From contig MNCI01010439.1 in the NCBI GenBank assembly GCA_015680685.1, forward strand, positions 525,900 to 589,899: 64,000 nt of DNA, written 5' to 3'. The position numbers and the translations under genes were made by a program. The notes beneath the pieces are model-generated. The model saw only the letters and a program-made list of their open reading frames with translations. It searched no databases and was not told the DNA's origin. The stretch comes from Gnetum montanum (taxonomy: Eukaryota > Streptophyta > Gnetopsida > Gnetales > Gnetaceae). The stretch's first letter is position 1; each line of letters opens with the position of its first letter. This document shows, one piece after another, positions 23,401-35,134 of this stretch.

Positions 23401-24560
23401 AAGGTGCCTTTCATAAAGTTTGGAACTTAGTCTTTTGTCCAACATGATTGGGATCATAATAAATTACTTTATCACTAGGCTTCATAGATGCTTGTCTTAT
23501 TTTTGCATTATGTTTGCATTTGAAATACTTTTTATGGACTTCATTACTCATTTGAGCTACTAATTGATTTTCATCTAAGAAATTGAGATTCATTAGGTGT
23601 TCTTTTTGAGTTAAGCTTAGGTGTAGGTCAAGAGTATTAGTAGTGGAAAGGGTATTTAGTTATACTTGGATTGGTAGGATAGGAATTTGCCATAAACTAA
23701 TTCATATGGTGAATACCCTGTAGGAAGTTTCCAAGTTGATCTATATGCCCATAGAGCATAATTAATTTTAGTATTCTAGTCCTTTCTATAACGATTAATG
23801 GTTCTAGTTAATATCTTTGTGATTTCCCTATTAGTTACTTCTGCTTGACCATTTACTTGGGGGTGATAAGGTGTAGTTAATTTGTAATTAACCCTAAATT
23901 GTTGCATTAGATTCTTAAATGGAGCTCTTGTGAAGTAAGTCCCATTATTTGATATGAGCACATGCATGGTACTTTGAATCTATTCACCACATGTTATTGA
24001 AAGAATTTGGTAGCTATTGTGGATGTACAATCTTTAGTTGTAGCTGCTTCTACCCATTTAGTGTAATAATCATTAGTTACTATAATATAGAACTTTCCAT
24101 TTGACATTGGCATGATGGGTTCCATGAAGTCAATTCCCCAAATGTCAAAGGGTTTTAATGGTTTCATCCATTGTTGTGGTTCTTTATTTTTGGTTGTTAG
24201 TCCTCCATGCCTTTCATATCTTTACCAAGATTGTGTAAATCGATGTGTGTCCCTAAATATGGTAGGCAAAAAGTAACTTGCCATCATTATTTCCAGTGTT
24301 GTCCTTCATCCTACATAGTGACCACCACATGGTCCTTCATGTGTATCACGTAGGACTTTTTGTTGAGTTTCTTTTGGAATACACCATCTTATTAACCCGT
24401 TAGCACATATCTTATGAAGAATTCCATTAATTTCCATATACCTATTTACTCTATGGAGGAATTCTTTTTTATGTTTCTTATCCCATTCAACAGGAAGTTG
24501 TTGTTTGGTAAGATACATGATGTAATCATCAATCCATGACTTCACTGTTTAGTCTACAAC
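23401..24560 (-). pseudogene. integrase of element D, broken
   Basis: Open part 24306-24545 covers the N-terminal zinc-binding region (EFLHRVNRYMEINGILHKIC, ending HEGPCGGHYVG). The catalytic core is split over several frames; 23776-23967 reads NNGTYFTRAPFKNLMQQF and TPYHPQVNGQAEVTNREI, which keeps the catalytic Glu lost in A. The region 23411-23593 corresponds to the C-terminal domain (MSNEVHKKYFKCKHNAKIRQ). Confidence 0.78.
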
Positions 24561-24599
24561 CATTGGTATCTTGGTGAATAGGTTTTAATTAGGAAATTG

Positions 24600-25000
24600 G
24601 TCTGATATTGGCTCATCATTCTCTTGGGGTTCCCATCTTACTCTTGATAAATGATTTGCTACAACATTTACAGTTCCTTTCTTATCAATTATTGTAATGT
24701 CAAACTCTTATAAGATAACGAGCCATCTTATCACTCTAGGATTGACTGCTAGTTTGTTTATTAAAAATCTAATGGCACTATGATTAGTATGGACATACAT
24801 AGGATAACCAAGCACATAATATTTGAATTTCTCAAGTGCATATATCATAGCCATAAGATCCTTTTTTGTGTTGTAATTGAGTTGTGCCTTGGTGATACTT
24901 CGATTAGTGTAGTGTATGTAATAAGGTCTTTTCTAGTTATCTAGTGGATAGTTTGAAGCATTTTCATGATGTGGAAAGGCTTAGACCAATTCAAAGCTTG
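24600..25000 (-). pseudogene. RNase H of element D, broken
   Basis: On the minus strand, remnants reading LNYNTKKDLMAMIYALEKF, then VHTNHSAIRF and ..LINKLAVNPRVIRWLVIL, with stops between. The end VANHLSRVRWE.. is visible near 24630-24660. Confidence 0.65.
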
Positions 25001-25049
25001 GAGGATTGGTATCTCAATCAATTTTTGTTTCAAGGTTTTAAATGACTTC

Positions 25050-25900
25050 TCACATTATTCTATCCATTGAAATGGTGCATCTTTCTTAGTTAATTCCATT
25101 AGCAGTTTTGCAATTTTTGAAAAGTTTTTAATAAATCTCCTGTAATATCCTATGTAGCCAAGAAATGATTTGAAATCTTTGATAGTTTGTGGCCTCTGAG
25201 CAATATTCTGAATGACTCTAATATTTTTTGGATTTACCTTTATTCTTTTATGAGATACTTTATGTCCTAGAACTATGCCATCTTGAACCATTAGGTGGCT
25301 CTTTTACTAGTTGAGTTTTAAATTAGTTTCTATACATATTTTTAAAACTTGCTCTAAATGGTCCAAGGCTTGTTTAAAATCTAGCTTGTATGTAGAGAAA
25401 TTATTCATAAATACTTTAACTCCATTGCCAATCTACTTCTAGAAGATACTTAGTATAAGTCTCTGGAAGGTAGCGGAGGCATTACATAAGTCAAAGGGCA
25501 TTTGCTTATATGCAAATGTTCTCCATTGACTAGTGAACATGGTTTTTTCTTAATCTTTTGGTACAATTAGGATTTAATTATATCCATTGTATCCATCCAA
25601 GAAGTTATAGTATTGGTGTTTTGCAATGGTATCCAGGACTTGGTCAATAAATGGTAGAGGAAAATGGTCCTTGAACATTGCCATGTTCAACAATTAGAAA
25701 TCAATGCATATCCTCCACTTGCCACCTTTCTTCGGGACAATGACTAATGGACTAACCAATTCACTGTCTGCTATGGGATAAATGAACTCTGCTTTCAGTA
25801 GATTTTCCAACTCTTGTTTAACAACTTATTTAAGTATTGGGTTCAATCTTCTTTGAGGTTGATGACGTGGTTTGATAACTAGATCTGTATAGATTCGATG
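25050..25900 (-). pseudogene. reverse transcriptase of element D, active site lost
   Basis: Starts with NPILK at about 25840 and ELENLLKAEFIYPIADSE, then PKKGGKWRICIDF. The active-site region at about 25400-25420 reads VFMNNFSTYKLDF where B has VFMDDFSTYG; both catalytic Asp residues are Asn. The C-terminal part 25055-25291 is open: QDGIVLGHKVSHKRIKVNP, then FLGYIGYYRRFIKNFSKIAK. Stops interrupt the rest. Confidence 0.8.
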
Positions 25901-26297
25901 TTAACAAAGGTGTAGATCGATGCTAGTGATTTCATCATAAGACCATGCAAATGTAGTTAGCCATTTATTCACCACTTACAATAGTCTTTTCTTTTGCTCT
26001 TTATCAATTTTGGTATTTATGATTACTAGTTTTTTATTATTTAGGAAAGCATACTTAGGTGCATCTAGTAGGGCCTTTAGTTCTAAGGGTTCTGGTTCAT
26101 ATTTCTCTGGTAACTCTAACTATCCCCATTCAATATCTTCATCCTAACATGATTCCATGTAAGGAGGTTGTCTTCTTAACCATTCTAGCTTATCAATTTC
26201 TTCAACATAGGCACTTGTAATTTTGTTCAATGATTCCATGCATATATTATATTCTACTTCTTTTTTTGTGATCAATCACTAGGTACCTTCTTGTCGA

Positions 26298-27020
26298 GTG
26301 ATTGTTGGATACAGGCGCTTTTGTACACACGTCTTCTATAAATCTCTTGCATGTTGTGATAGCACCATGTTTTATGGTCTAGATCTTTTGCACAGAATTG
26401 CACCCATTATCGTTGTATCTAATACTTGGAACTCTATGTATCTGAATAATTTTAGCTTCATCTTTCTTGGAGATTTCCAAGGACAAGTTCTTGATTCCAA
26501 GCTTAGCATCCACAATGCTAAGCCATGCTCTTCCCATGATTATGGGGAATTTTCCTTTGTTTTTTTACACATGGATGATTAGGAAATCAACAGGATAAGA
26601 CCAACCACTTATAGTAGTGATAACATCCTCCTCTTATCCAAGTGAAACAACAATGGACTAGTCTACAAGCTCTAATCAAATGTTACTCTTCTTTAGCAGG
26701 GGAAGATTCCAAGCCTTGTACATATCTTGTGAAATAATGTTGACTCCGGACCTAGAGTCTAAGAGAGTCTTTCATGGCTTATTTCTTCCTATCTAGAGGT
26801 AAACTAAGGGACTCTTAGGATTTGTTCTATTCTTGGAAAGTGTTCCTACTTTAATCCAATATATTATTATTTGTGTGAGCATGCCAGTAGTTACATTCTT
26901 ATCTGCAGATATCGGAAGCATAGTGTTCTCTAGAGTAGTGTATGTATATGGGGTAGAGTTAGTAATGTTCTCATTCAAAAATATTCTTTTGTCAAACCTA
27001 CCATTCCTTAGGATTACCAA
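26298..27020 (-). pseudogene. gag end and protease of element D, broken
   Basis: The open part 26793-27020 reads VILRNGRFDKRIFLNENI, then MLTQIIIYWIKVGTLSKNRT and NPKSPLVYL, equivalent to the MLTHVV...IKVGHLPRKF linker of B. The protease then has LLDSRSGVNIISQDMYKAWN (about 26700-26760), where DSG has become DSR. The sequence 26298-26690 is the protease C-terminal part, closed by stops. Confidence 0.7.
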
Positions 27021-30000
27021 CTTGAATTAAAAATTTCATTAAGCACATGATATATTCATAAAAGACTATTAGTATATGAAAAAAGAATGCAGGTCCCACC
27101 ATAATCCACTTAATTCCCAGTTCACACATTGAAATAAGGACGAAGAATAAACAAATAGAAGATGGACAGGAAATTATCCCACATTTTACCATGAATCAAA
27201 AGGGGGAGTTTATATAAAAAATACTTTAAATAATTAGAAGTAAAATGTGAAATACTGTGACCATACGTGATTGAGAATTCGTCCATTCTATAAAGGATTT
27301 AAAGACTCATACTAGGGCGGTGTAGATCCTTATGAGGATTTCACAATAAGAATTTCAAGTTCTTACAAAGGAAGATCAGTCAAGTACATCATCTAGAACT
27401 CATTTCACACATATTGTTTGATAAAATTTTGAGGTAGGGAGTAAGAACTAATAATTTATCACAACAGTAAGTTTTAAACTTTGTGAGGATAATTCTAAAA
27501 ATAAGGAAAAGTAAAACCTAAGCATATTGTGAAAAAAATATATGTGTTGGGCTTTCACATGTTTGCTGCAAAATCATTACTCAACTCCCTAGTAGTTTTT
27601 AACATAGTCTTATGATCTTTTAGTACTATAGTTGTCTCAAAGCTTTAAACATACTTGAATTACAAACAGTCTAGCTTTACTTTTAAAAATTTTATTTCTT
27701 GTTTCATACCATGATAATATGTACTATCACTGAGCATTTAAAATCCTATCATTTTCACATTTCACAATGGAGCTATGATATTTCCTATATTTAATCTATC
27801 CAAAGTGCTTGTTTGGCTCAAACAATAGTCATGCAATAAGTCTCATTTTTTGGATGGAGTAACTAGCACTAGGAGAGAGGAGGGGATGAATCAACACCTA
27901 ATATAAAAACCTCATCTAATTAGAATACACAAAAAGCACAAAACTATAAATAGTAATGAAAAATGATAAAGTAGACATAGAGCTTTTAAGATGGATTAGG
28001 TGCTAGAATGGCTGGACTGCTCTCTTTAAAATTAAAGAAACCTTTGACATGGTCTCTAGATGAGCTTCATACTTGAGTACTTATGTAGATTTCAATTCAT
28101 CACTAGATTTTGCACTACTAAGTTGGATTAAAATCTTATTTTTTATCATATGTTTCTCTTGCAAGCTTGATTTCATTTTATAGTTCATGAGCTTATGAAA
28201 CTAATTCTTGATTCTAAATTGCATCCTTTTCATTTTTTGATGTCGTAACTACTTAGGTTAGACTCAACTTTTTATTTTTCATGCTAAGGGAGCTTTTTAG
28301 AACTGATTTTAATTCTAAATAGTCTTTTACTTTTAAAGAAAATAACATGAAAGATCCTAAATTTATAGCCAAACTTTGATTTTGAATAAAGATTCTAAAT
28401 AGTTGACATGGAAGAATGTTAAGAGGAGTTAAGTAGAAAGACATTTGATTCCATTTTCATGGGTTACTTTGTTATCTTTTTATGCTAAGATTAATCCCAA
28501 AAGCTTCTTTCCTTTAATGGATCTCTAGAAATATTTCCTTTCTATTTTAAAGTTAGGTTATTATAAGCTTCTAAAATGAGCTCTCATAAAATTAAAATTT
28601 GTTTTCCAAAGCTTATGTTAAGACAACACTCCTACTTCCCATACTGACATGTCATATGCTAATCAGAATGGCATTTTGAATCTAAATTGTTGGGTGGAGG
28701 ATATTATGAATATTTTAGATCCAAAATTTAATCATCAATGGTAGCTTTTTTAGGTGAAAGCTAAATAGAACTAGATTCCAGTTCTAAATAGCTCATAGCT
28801 GATATAGCAAATTCCTTTGGTCTTTATATCTAGGTTGAGATTAATTTCAAAATATTTTCCTTTATGATGAATTTGTGGAGAATCATTTTCTAATTTTAAA
28901 TATATTTCTTCATTATGAATCATCATTGCTAATGTGGATTAAGAGCTTTTGTTTAGAAACAATTTTTGCTTCTAAGTACTAGTTCTTTAAAATTGAGCTA
29001 AATAGAAATACTTTTTGTTTCTAGATTCAAGATGAGCTAGCCTTGATCTAATGTGGCTACTAGGATGTTCAAAGTTGATTTTACAATTAGCTTAAAGAAT
29101 CATTTTTTGGTTCTAGTTGTTAATTCTAAATGGAAAAGAGGATATGAAACTTTCTTACATATGTGTCATGGTGGGCTAAATAGAACCAAACTTTGGTTCT
29201 AGAATTCAATTTTTTAGGAGTCTAAGCTGACATGGATACTAAAATTGAAAATTCCCTTGAGTAGTAGCTTTCTTTTCTTAAAAATAGTACATGATGGATT
29301 TCATAGCTTATATAAATACAATGTCTTTCTTTTATATCATGTAAATTTTATTTTAACTTTTTACACTAATGTAAGAATTTAAATATTTATGACATGAGCT
29401 ATTTTATAATGATATCATAGCCTTTATGAGTCCACATTTAAGTGATCAAATTTTAAATTTAGAACTAAATCTTAGCTCTGAATAACAATTCCAAATTTAC
29501 ATTTAGCATAGCTTCATCTTTTAATTGGGTTGAAGTGAACAAAAAACTTGGTAGAAATAAAACTTAGTTCTGAATGATGATGCTATGAGCTTACTTCCTA
29601 AAAAGCACTTCCTTATCTTGGTTGACATGTAATATAAGCTTTAAGAACTCAATTATAAATAATGCTTCTTAATTTCTCATCTTTTTTTTGAGCTAATGTG
29701 CAATCAAAGCCTAAATAAACTAAAATTCATCTCAAAGCTATGTCACTTTGAGTGATGTGGTAATAGGCTTCATAGAATAAGCTCTATAGAAGCATTTTTG
29801 GTTCTAAGATTCTAGAAACTAGCTAACTAGAACCAAACCTAGGTTCTATTTATTGGTTCTATTACCTTTTCTTTTAATAAACTTATGCATCAAAGAGCAT
29901 CATAGAACAAGTTTTAGGTTCTACAAGAAGACTCTTCTTATGGCTAATCAACTTTCTTCCATCTTAAGCTTTGTACTTATGAGCTTCTTAAAAATGTCTA

Positions 30001-30077
30001 TTTGAGAAATATTCTTTTATTAGTCCTACCATTCCTTAGGCTTACCAAGATGGATTAAAAATCACATCGAGCATATT
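26980..30077. repeat. segment flanked by about 70-bp direct repeats
   Basis: 26980-27056 and 30008-30077 are similar in direct orientation, sharing AATATTCTTTT, CTACCATTCCTTAGG and TTACCAA, then GATTAAAAAT-like sequence. The first copy is gag-linker sequence of element D. The duplication therefore marks either a large insertion into D or an unequal exchange between two copies. Confidence 0.6.
27057..30007. repeat. AT-rich degenerate repeat array with hairpin motifs
   Basis: No gene is supported. From about 28250 onward a short motif returns every 100-300 bp: GCTAAATAGAAC followed by a hairpin such as AGAACCAAACTTTGGTTCT (29182-29200, 9-bp arms). Related copies lie at 28299-28316, 28767-28785, 29461-29480, 29553-29571 and 29829-29847, often followed by AAAT and by GACATG some tens of bases away. 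Units are too diverged for a period to be fixed by eye. The part 27840-27950 contains AGAGAGGAGGGGATGAATCA, which may be the edge of another element. Confidence 0.5.
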
Positions 30078-30271
30078 TTTTTTAGTCTAATTTGACATAT
30101 GAGCTTATTTTGAATTTCGTAGCATCAACAAAGATTCCTTTCTTTCTATTTGCGCTACTTATGTGACGCTTTCAAGTTACATGTTTGAATATATTTACCA
30201 TGAATGTAATGCCTACTATTTTTCAGGAGATTATATGCTCACTATGAAATGTAGACTTCATTGATATAAAG

Positions 30272-31203
30272 TGATGAGCCATGAATTTGCTGACAGCCAC
30301 AATATCGCACCCACAATAAAGCACCCACGATATCGCATCCATGGAATCACAGCCGATGTGATATCGCAGCCCAAGCTGCGATATCGCATACGTGATATCG
30401 TGGCCTGCCTCAATCTCTATAAATAAGAGGTAGCTTTCCTTATTCTAAGTAGTTAGTTCTTAGTCCCTTACCTAAACTCTTGCAGTTTTTCCTTCTTAGA
30501 GTTAGAATTATTTCCCAGTGAATGCCCGCAGTGTGGTGATTGTAATCGTACGACATCCTTATTCGAGTGTGACATACTTGGACATGCACATGACTGGCAA
30601 TAAAGATCGAGATTAGTTCATCATTGTAGCATTCACTTAGTTTAATCATTTAATTAATTGTTATTTACTACTTTCCTAGTTAATCTCTCTCACCCTTATC
30701 TCATGTTAGAACGCGGAATGAGTACGACTTGATTACAAGCACTTAAGTGTGACTACTTGGTAACCTAGTAGCGTACCTAGGATCTACGCTTAGTAATCCT
30801 AGTAGTAGTCGTGCATGAAGTCCAAGGTGTGTACAAATAATCAAGGAATGGATGCTCATCGCAGTTAGGCTAGTTTAGATTCTCTTACCCTTTCTCTCTT
30901 AGCTTAAATAATATTACTTTACATTGCCTTTAGGAGTAGCATTAGATTAGAAACCCATCATACACCTCACTTTGGACTAAACATTACGTGACAAAGCTAA
31001 TACTAGTCCAGGTGGAAAGACAACGAACTGCGACCTAAGGCTGATTGTCTAGATGCCACAACTAGTCCATCCGCGGAGTTCGATTGGATCGTGCGTGTAA
31101 CGCTCGTATTCGTATGGTTGAGTNGTCCGCGGAGTTCGATCGGATCGTGCGTGTAACGCTCGTATTCGTATGGTTGAGTGTAGGGGTACCTCACCACTCA
31201 TCA
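30272..31203 (+). mobile_element. 5' LTR of element C
   Basis: 932 bp, TGATGAG to CTCATCA. U3 is short and filled with GATATC-containing units (30296-30408). TATAAATA box at 30418-30425, AATAAAG poly(A) signal at about 30599-30605. Position 31125 is an N with about 54 bp duplicated on its two sides; the 3' LTR has this segment once. Confidence 0.92.
30418..30425 (+). promoter_or_regulatory. TATA box in 5' LTR of C
   Basis: CTCTATAAATAAGAGG is identical in both LTRs of C and nearly so in B (45870-45877 on the minus strand). It should set the start of the element transcript about 25-35 bp downstream. Confidence 0.75.
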
Positions 31204-31204
31204 T

Positions 31205-31222
31205 TGGCGCCGTTGCCGGGGA
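31205..31222 (+). other. tRNA-Asp primer binding site of C
   Basis: TGGCGCCGTTGCCGGGGA, one base after the LTR, is complementary to the 3' 18 nt of plant tRNA-Asp (from knowledge of that tRNA). Used to start minus-strand cDNA. Confidence 0.85.
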
Positions 31223-31344
31223 CGGTGCCAGTTATCTAGATTAGTTATATCATACAAGGTCGCTGTACATGAATTAACAATATATCTTTTAGAAAGAAAT
31301 AATTATAAAAAGTCACATATAAATTCACACACAATCGCACAACC

Positions 31345-33491
31345 ATGCCTCTGCTACAGGACTACGGTAATGCCATATCTAATGAGGTAATTCATTGGGG
31401 AACCAACAGAATTAATGATGAAGATGAAGTCTGGAGTACTCAACCTTATGTAGGAGTCCCCTACGTTTATGAACATCCCAATGATACTCAAAGACCCTTG
31501 TCATCCAACTCTGACACCTCTAGTGAGGATGAGACATCCCATAGAACGAGGAGGCCCAAAAGACCTAGGACCTTCTCAATAGCTAACAAGAGCTTACTTG
31601 GGGATGATTGGAAGACTTACAAAAGTCATAACAAGTTTTACAGTTCCTTCTCTTCCTCTACTCCTTCAACGTCAGATTGTGACATGGATGACTATCTTTC
31701 AAGGGGTCGGCATAGAACTAAAAATCGAGCTCACAAAGAAAATCAAGAATGCCAACATAAACGAAGGCAACATCATCCCAACTCATAAAGTCACAACCTA
31801 CTTAGTGATGATGAACCCCTACTGGCCACTAAGAGCCTAACGCCAATACAAGAGGCTGTTCGAATCTCCTGTAGGCATTGTAAAGAGAGCCGTCTACCTA
31901 GGCTTGATTTAAAAAACTTCCCTACTTTNTTAAAGCCAAATTCAATATGACGTTGGTCAACAATGGTAGAAGTTTTTAATGAACGATATCAAACCTACAC
32001 AAGAGTGTCAGCCTTGAGGAAAAAAATCCAAGAGTGGAAACAAGCACAACATGAACCCTTAGACATGGCCTTAGAAAGATATTATGCACTATTAAACAAC
32101 TGTCCAGGCCATGGGTTCTCCGAGGAAAGGCTAATGTACCATATCGTTGATGGGCTATGTAATGAAAGAAGAGAGACCTTGGGAGTGTATGCCCAAGGTC
32201 AACTATATGAACTACAAACCTATCAAGTCCAAGAGCTTATTAAGTAGGTAGCAAAAGAATAAGGAGAAATGGCTAGATGGGAGAGTGTTGAAAAATATCA
32301 ACGGGACCAAAATTTCAACTTAACAAAGGTCCATGATCACAAAAAGGAGAAATTAACCTATCACAAGGAGAAAGAACCATCTTTGCCAGTACAATAATCA
32401 TTAGAAGAAGTCGAGGTAAAGATCAACAAGATGTTGGAATGGACGTATAAAAAGTGTGGAGAATTTATTGATATCATTGGAGATAGAGTTTTGACAACCC
32501 AAGAAACAGGACAAAACAGTAGACAATCGGAAAGAAGGGATAAGGAAAATAAGAGCCCAACTGCCCAATCATACGTATGAATGCAACACATGCTTGTACG
32601 ATAACCCCAAGGACCAATGCCCAATATTGTTACATTTACATGAGCATTGGGGAAATACGTTACATCTCGAGTTCGTACAGAGATACTATGTTCGATCATA
32701 GTGGAAACAATCACAGTTGTGGGGGAAACCACCACTAAACTGGAGACACCCTTCGCATCATCTGAAACCCAAACGCTTATCTTGTTCAACATCCTGTTTC
32801 TCCAACTAGGCCAACGCACTTTATCTCACCACAGTACCATTCTCCTCAATACTATCAGCCCATACCTTCAATGCAACCACCACCTTGTGCACCTTATACT
32901 CCTCCTAACTTTCAATATTCTCATTTTTTCCCTCCTTCTACATCGCCACCAATTATTCCTAAAGTGTTTGCACCATCGCAACAACCCACGAACATCACTT
33001 GTGCTACTACTACCAACAGTAGTGGGAAGCCTCCTCAACATCAAAAGCGTCCCTTCTTTAAACATGACCGCAAGAAGGGACAACACAATTCCAAGGCCAC
33101 TACATCCTCCGACTTAGCACAAGTCCAACACTATGGTGCACCCTTATCTTCGAACCCAACGCCTCATGTTACTTCATCAGGGCCACCAACTAACGCTCCA
33201 ACAATAATATGGCCCAATGAACATAGCCATGGAAGGCATCATCCTGATCCTTGCATACCATCTAATGGTCCCAAATATCATAGTGGGTCAACTCGTTATT
33301 CGGGAACTACATCGTATAAATTGCCCCACTATGCTTACTACAATCAGGTGTGTGAAACCCGATGGGGTAAGTACGACCAAGTTCCAATATTTCCAACATG
33401 CAAGGATCCCCATCGTCATTTATTAATCCTTGCCATCCTCAACTGTTTAGCTATGAGAGATATTCCCCATTCTAATAGCAATCAAGATTAA
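31345..33491 (+). pseudogene. gag of element C, partly open
   Basis: Starts MPLLQDYGNAISNEVIHWGT and is open for 147 codons to 31788, with a Ser/Asp/Arg-rich stretch. After a stop, the capsid-like part is open at 31963-32247: MVEVFNERYQTYTRVSALRK, QEWKQAQHEPLDMALERYYA, GLCNERRETLGVYAQGQLYE. A Cys cluster CNTCLYDNPKDQCPI follows at about 32580-32625, then a Pro/Gln/His-rich C-terminal region open at 32871-33491. The capsid part lines up with A, B and E. An N at 31929 lies in a short gap in similarity. It is broken by at least three stops or shifts. Confidence 0.78.
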
Positions 33492-33494
33492 TAA

Positions 33495-33600
33495 ATACTT
33501 TTCATTTTCTTTAATTTTACAACTTTTTGTTTTCCAGTTTTTCATTTTTCAATTTCTTGTTTCATCTTTTTGTCTTTTTGTCTTTTTACGTTTTTNGAGG
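33495..33600 (+). other. T-rich tract and pol-deletion junction of C
   Basis: The sequence from about 33500 is rich in TTTTT, TTTTG and TTTTC and corresponds to the post-integrase T-rich tracts of A (about 13965-14065) and B (40436-40624, opposite strand). It follows gag directly, so the whole pol region was removed at about 33490-33510. A single N at 33596 sits at its right end. Confidence 0.6.
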
Positions 33601-35134
33601 GTGTGGCATCAAGGGGACTTGCGGATTCTCTTTGGTGATGTTTGTGGGAGTTATCATGCAACGTGGTTGTACTAAGATCCTTGTATATCTAATGAAAAAT
33701 GGGAGTAAGAGTAATACAGAGGGCACTCAAAAATCCAATGTTGTTCTAGGGGGTCCCACTGGAAAGACATGCACCCATGCCTAAAGGTTGGTGGCTTCTC
33801 TGGATTCAGCAATGAAAAAAAGAGAGAGAGAAAAAAAACAAAGGAAGTGCTACAAAACAAAAATCACTCCTCCTTTGAACAAAATGCCAAATGATCATAC
33901 ACCTTGTTGTTATGGTACTCTCATAGTTTCTCCTCATGGGATGAAACAATGCGATGTCACTGATTATAGGAATGGACTTGGTCCTGATCTTGGAACGATG
34001 GGTTGATGACACGTTAATCATGCTTTAGACGCAGGACTCACTGTGCCTTAGGTTAGTCACCTCATGTCCCAATCTCTACAATCCCTTCTATAGTTCGTCT
34101 CATCTCACTGTTCATGTAATTGTAGCTCGTGTCTTGTATAGCATAGAATTCTTACCTCATTCTAGTGATATTTACATGTGTGTGTTTTGTGGAACCAGTG
34201 CAGATTACATTTAACCCTTCTAGTGCCCATAGACACTTTTAAGTGTGGTTACACAAGGGCATTATAGGTTGGAACCTACTTTGGGAAGGATCCACTTGTG
34301 TAATCTTTTGTAATTTTCACTTATGACATAGCTCACATGCACCATTGATTACCCTTAGCGTATTGTCCATGATATTCTTTCCCTTATTGCTATCCCTCCG
34401 ATTCAACGTTCCTATGAATCATCACATAGCCTTTTTCTCTACCATTTGAGCTCCTTATTGATAAATTCCACACCATCATAATTTTCGTGCCTTCAGAACT
34501 AGTTGAATTACTTTGGAACCCTTTAAAAATCGTCTTGATGTCCTTAGTTTACATCATTTAATTTCAAAAGAAATATTAAAAATTCGATACATTCTGTAAG
34601 TGCCCTAACTTCGATGAAAATATATATACGTGATCCCCCTGTGCTAATCAACATCATTTGCAACTGTTCACGTAGGGGAAGTTTTTCAAATTCCTCTCTA
34701 CGACTCGCGATTGCATGCCCCTTGCTTTCATATCCATATCTCGCTCGCTGGTACTCTGATTTTCATTCCGTTTGAACCTACTTGAACTCGGAGTATTTAG
34801 CTTAGTCGTGGGGGAGGGGCACACACTGAATAGCGCATAAATTTTTTGAAATTTTTTTGAAATTCATCATCGCCCAAAGGACATCTTTAAAGGTAATTAG
34901 TTGTAAAATTAAGAATAGAATGTGTCAAAAACAATTTCATCCCCTTAGCTATACTAGAAAATTAAATTTGGAAACCACCTAAGCAAAGAGGACTTAACAT
35001 TATAATCTTTCGGGGACATGTTCTTCCAATAATTAACATCACACGAAAATAAAGTAAATATATTAAGGTAAGTAGTAAGGTATAACCTAACTTTGGTAAC
35101 AACCTTACTAACGATTGGTCCCGTGTGATTGCAG
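33601..35134 (+). other. non-coding spacer of C with conserved boxes
   Basis: Box 2 (GGTCCCACTGGAAAGACATG) lies at 33748-33787 and box 1 (CCTACTTTGGGAAGGATCCA and upstream) at about 34205-34305. No protein domain is recognised. Near the right end are TACTAAC (35106-35112) and TGTGATTGCAG (35124-35134), a branch-point and 3' splice-site pair just before the accessory ORF. Confidence 0.6.

Larger units (their letters stand above)
16500..27056 (-). mobile_element. Ty3/gypsy element D, Athila-like, with accessory ORF
   Basis: Read on the minus strand from 27056: gag end and protease, RT, RNase H, integrase, a non-coding spacer with conserved boxes, then a long accessory ORF, then a probable 3' LTR. 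The 5' part (most of gag and the 5' LTR) is missing; the copy stops where the repeat array 27057-30007 begins. A solo LTR sits inside the accessory ORF. All ORFs have stops, and the RT active site is changed (FMNNF). Domain wording is close to A and B but more diverged, so this is an older or different subfamily. Confidence 0.8.

Noticed and set aside
32361-32819. 152-codon open frame on the minus strand
   Set aside because: It is antisense to gag of element C and has no recognisable domain.
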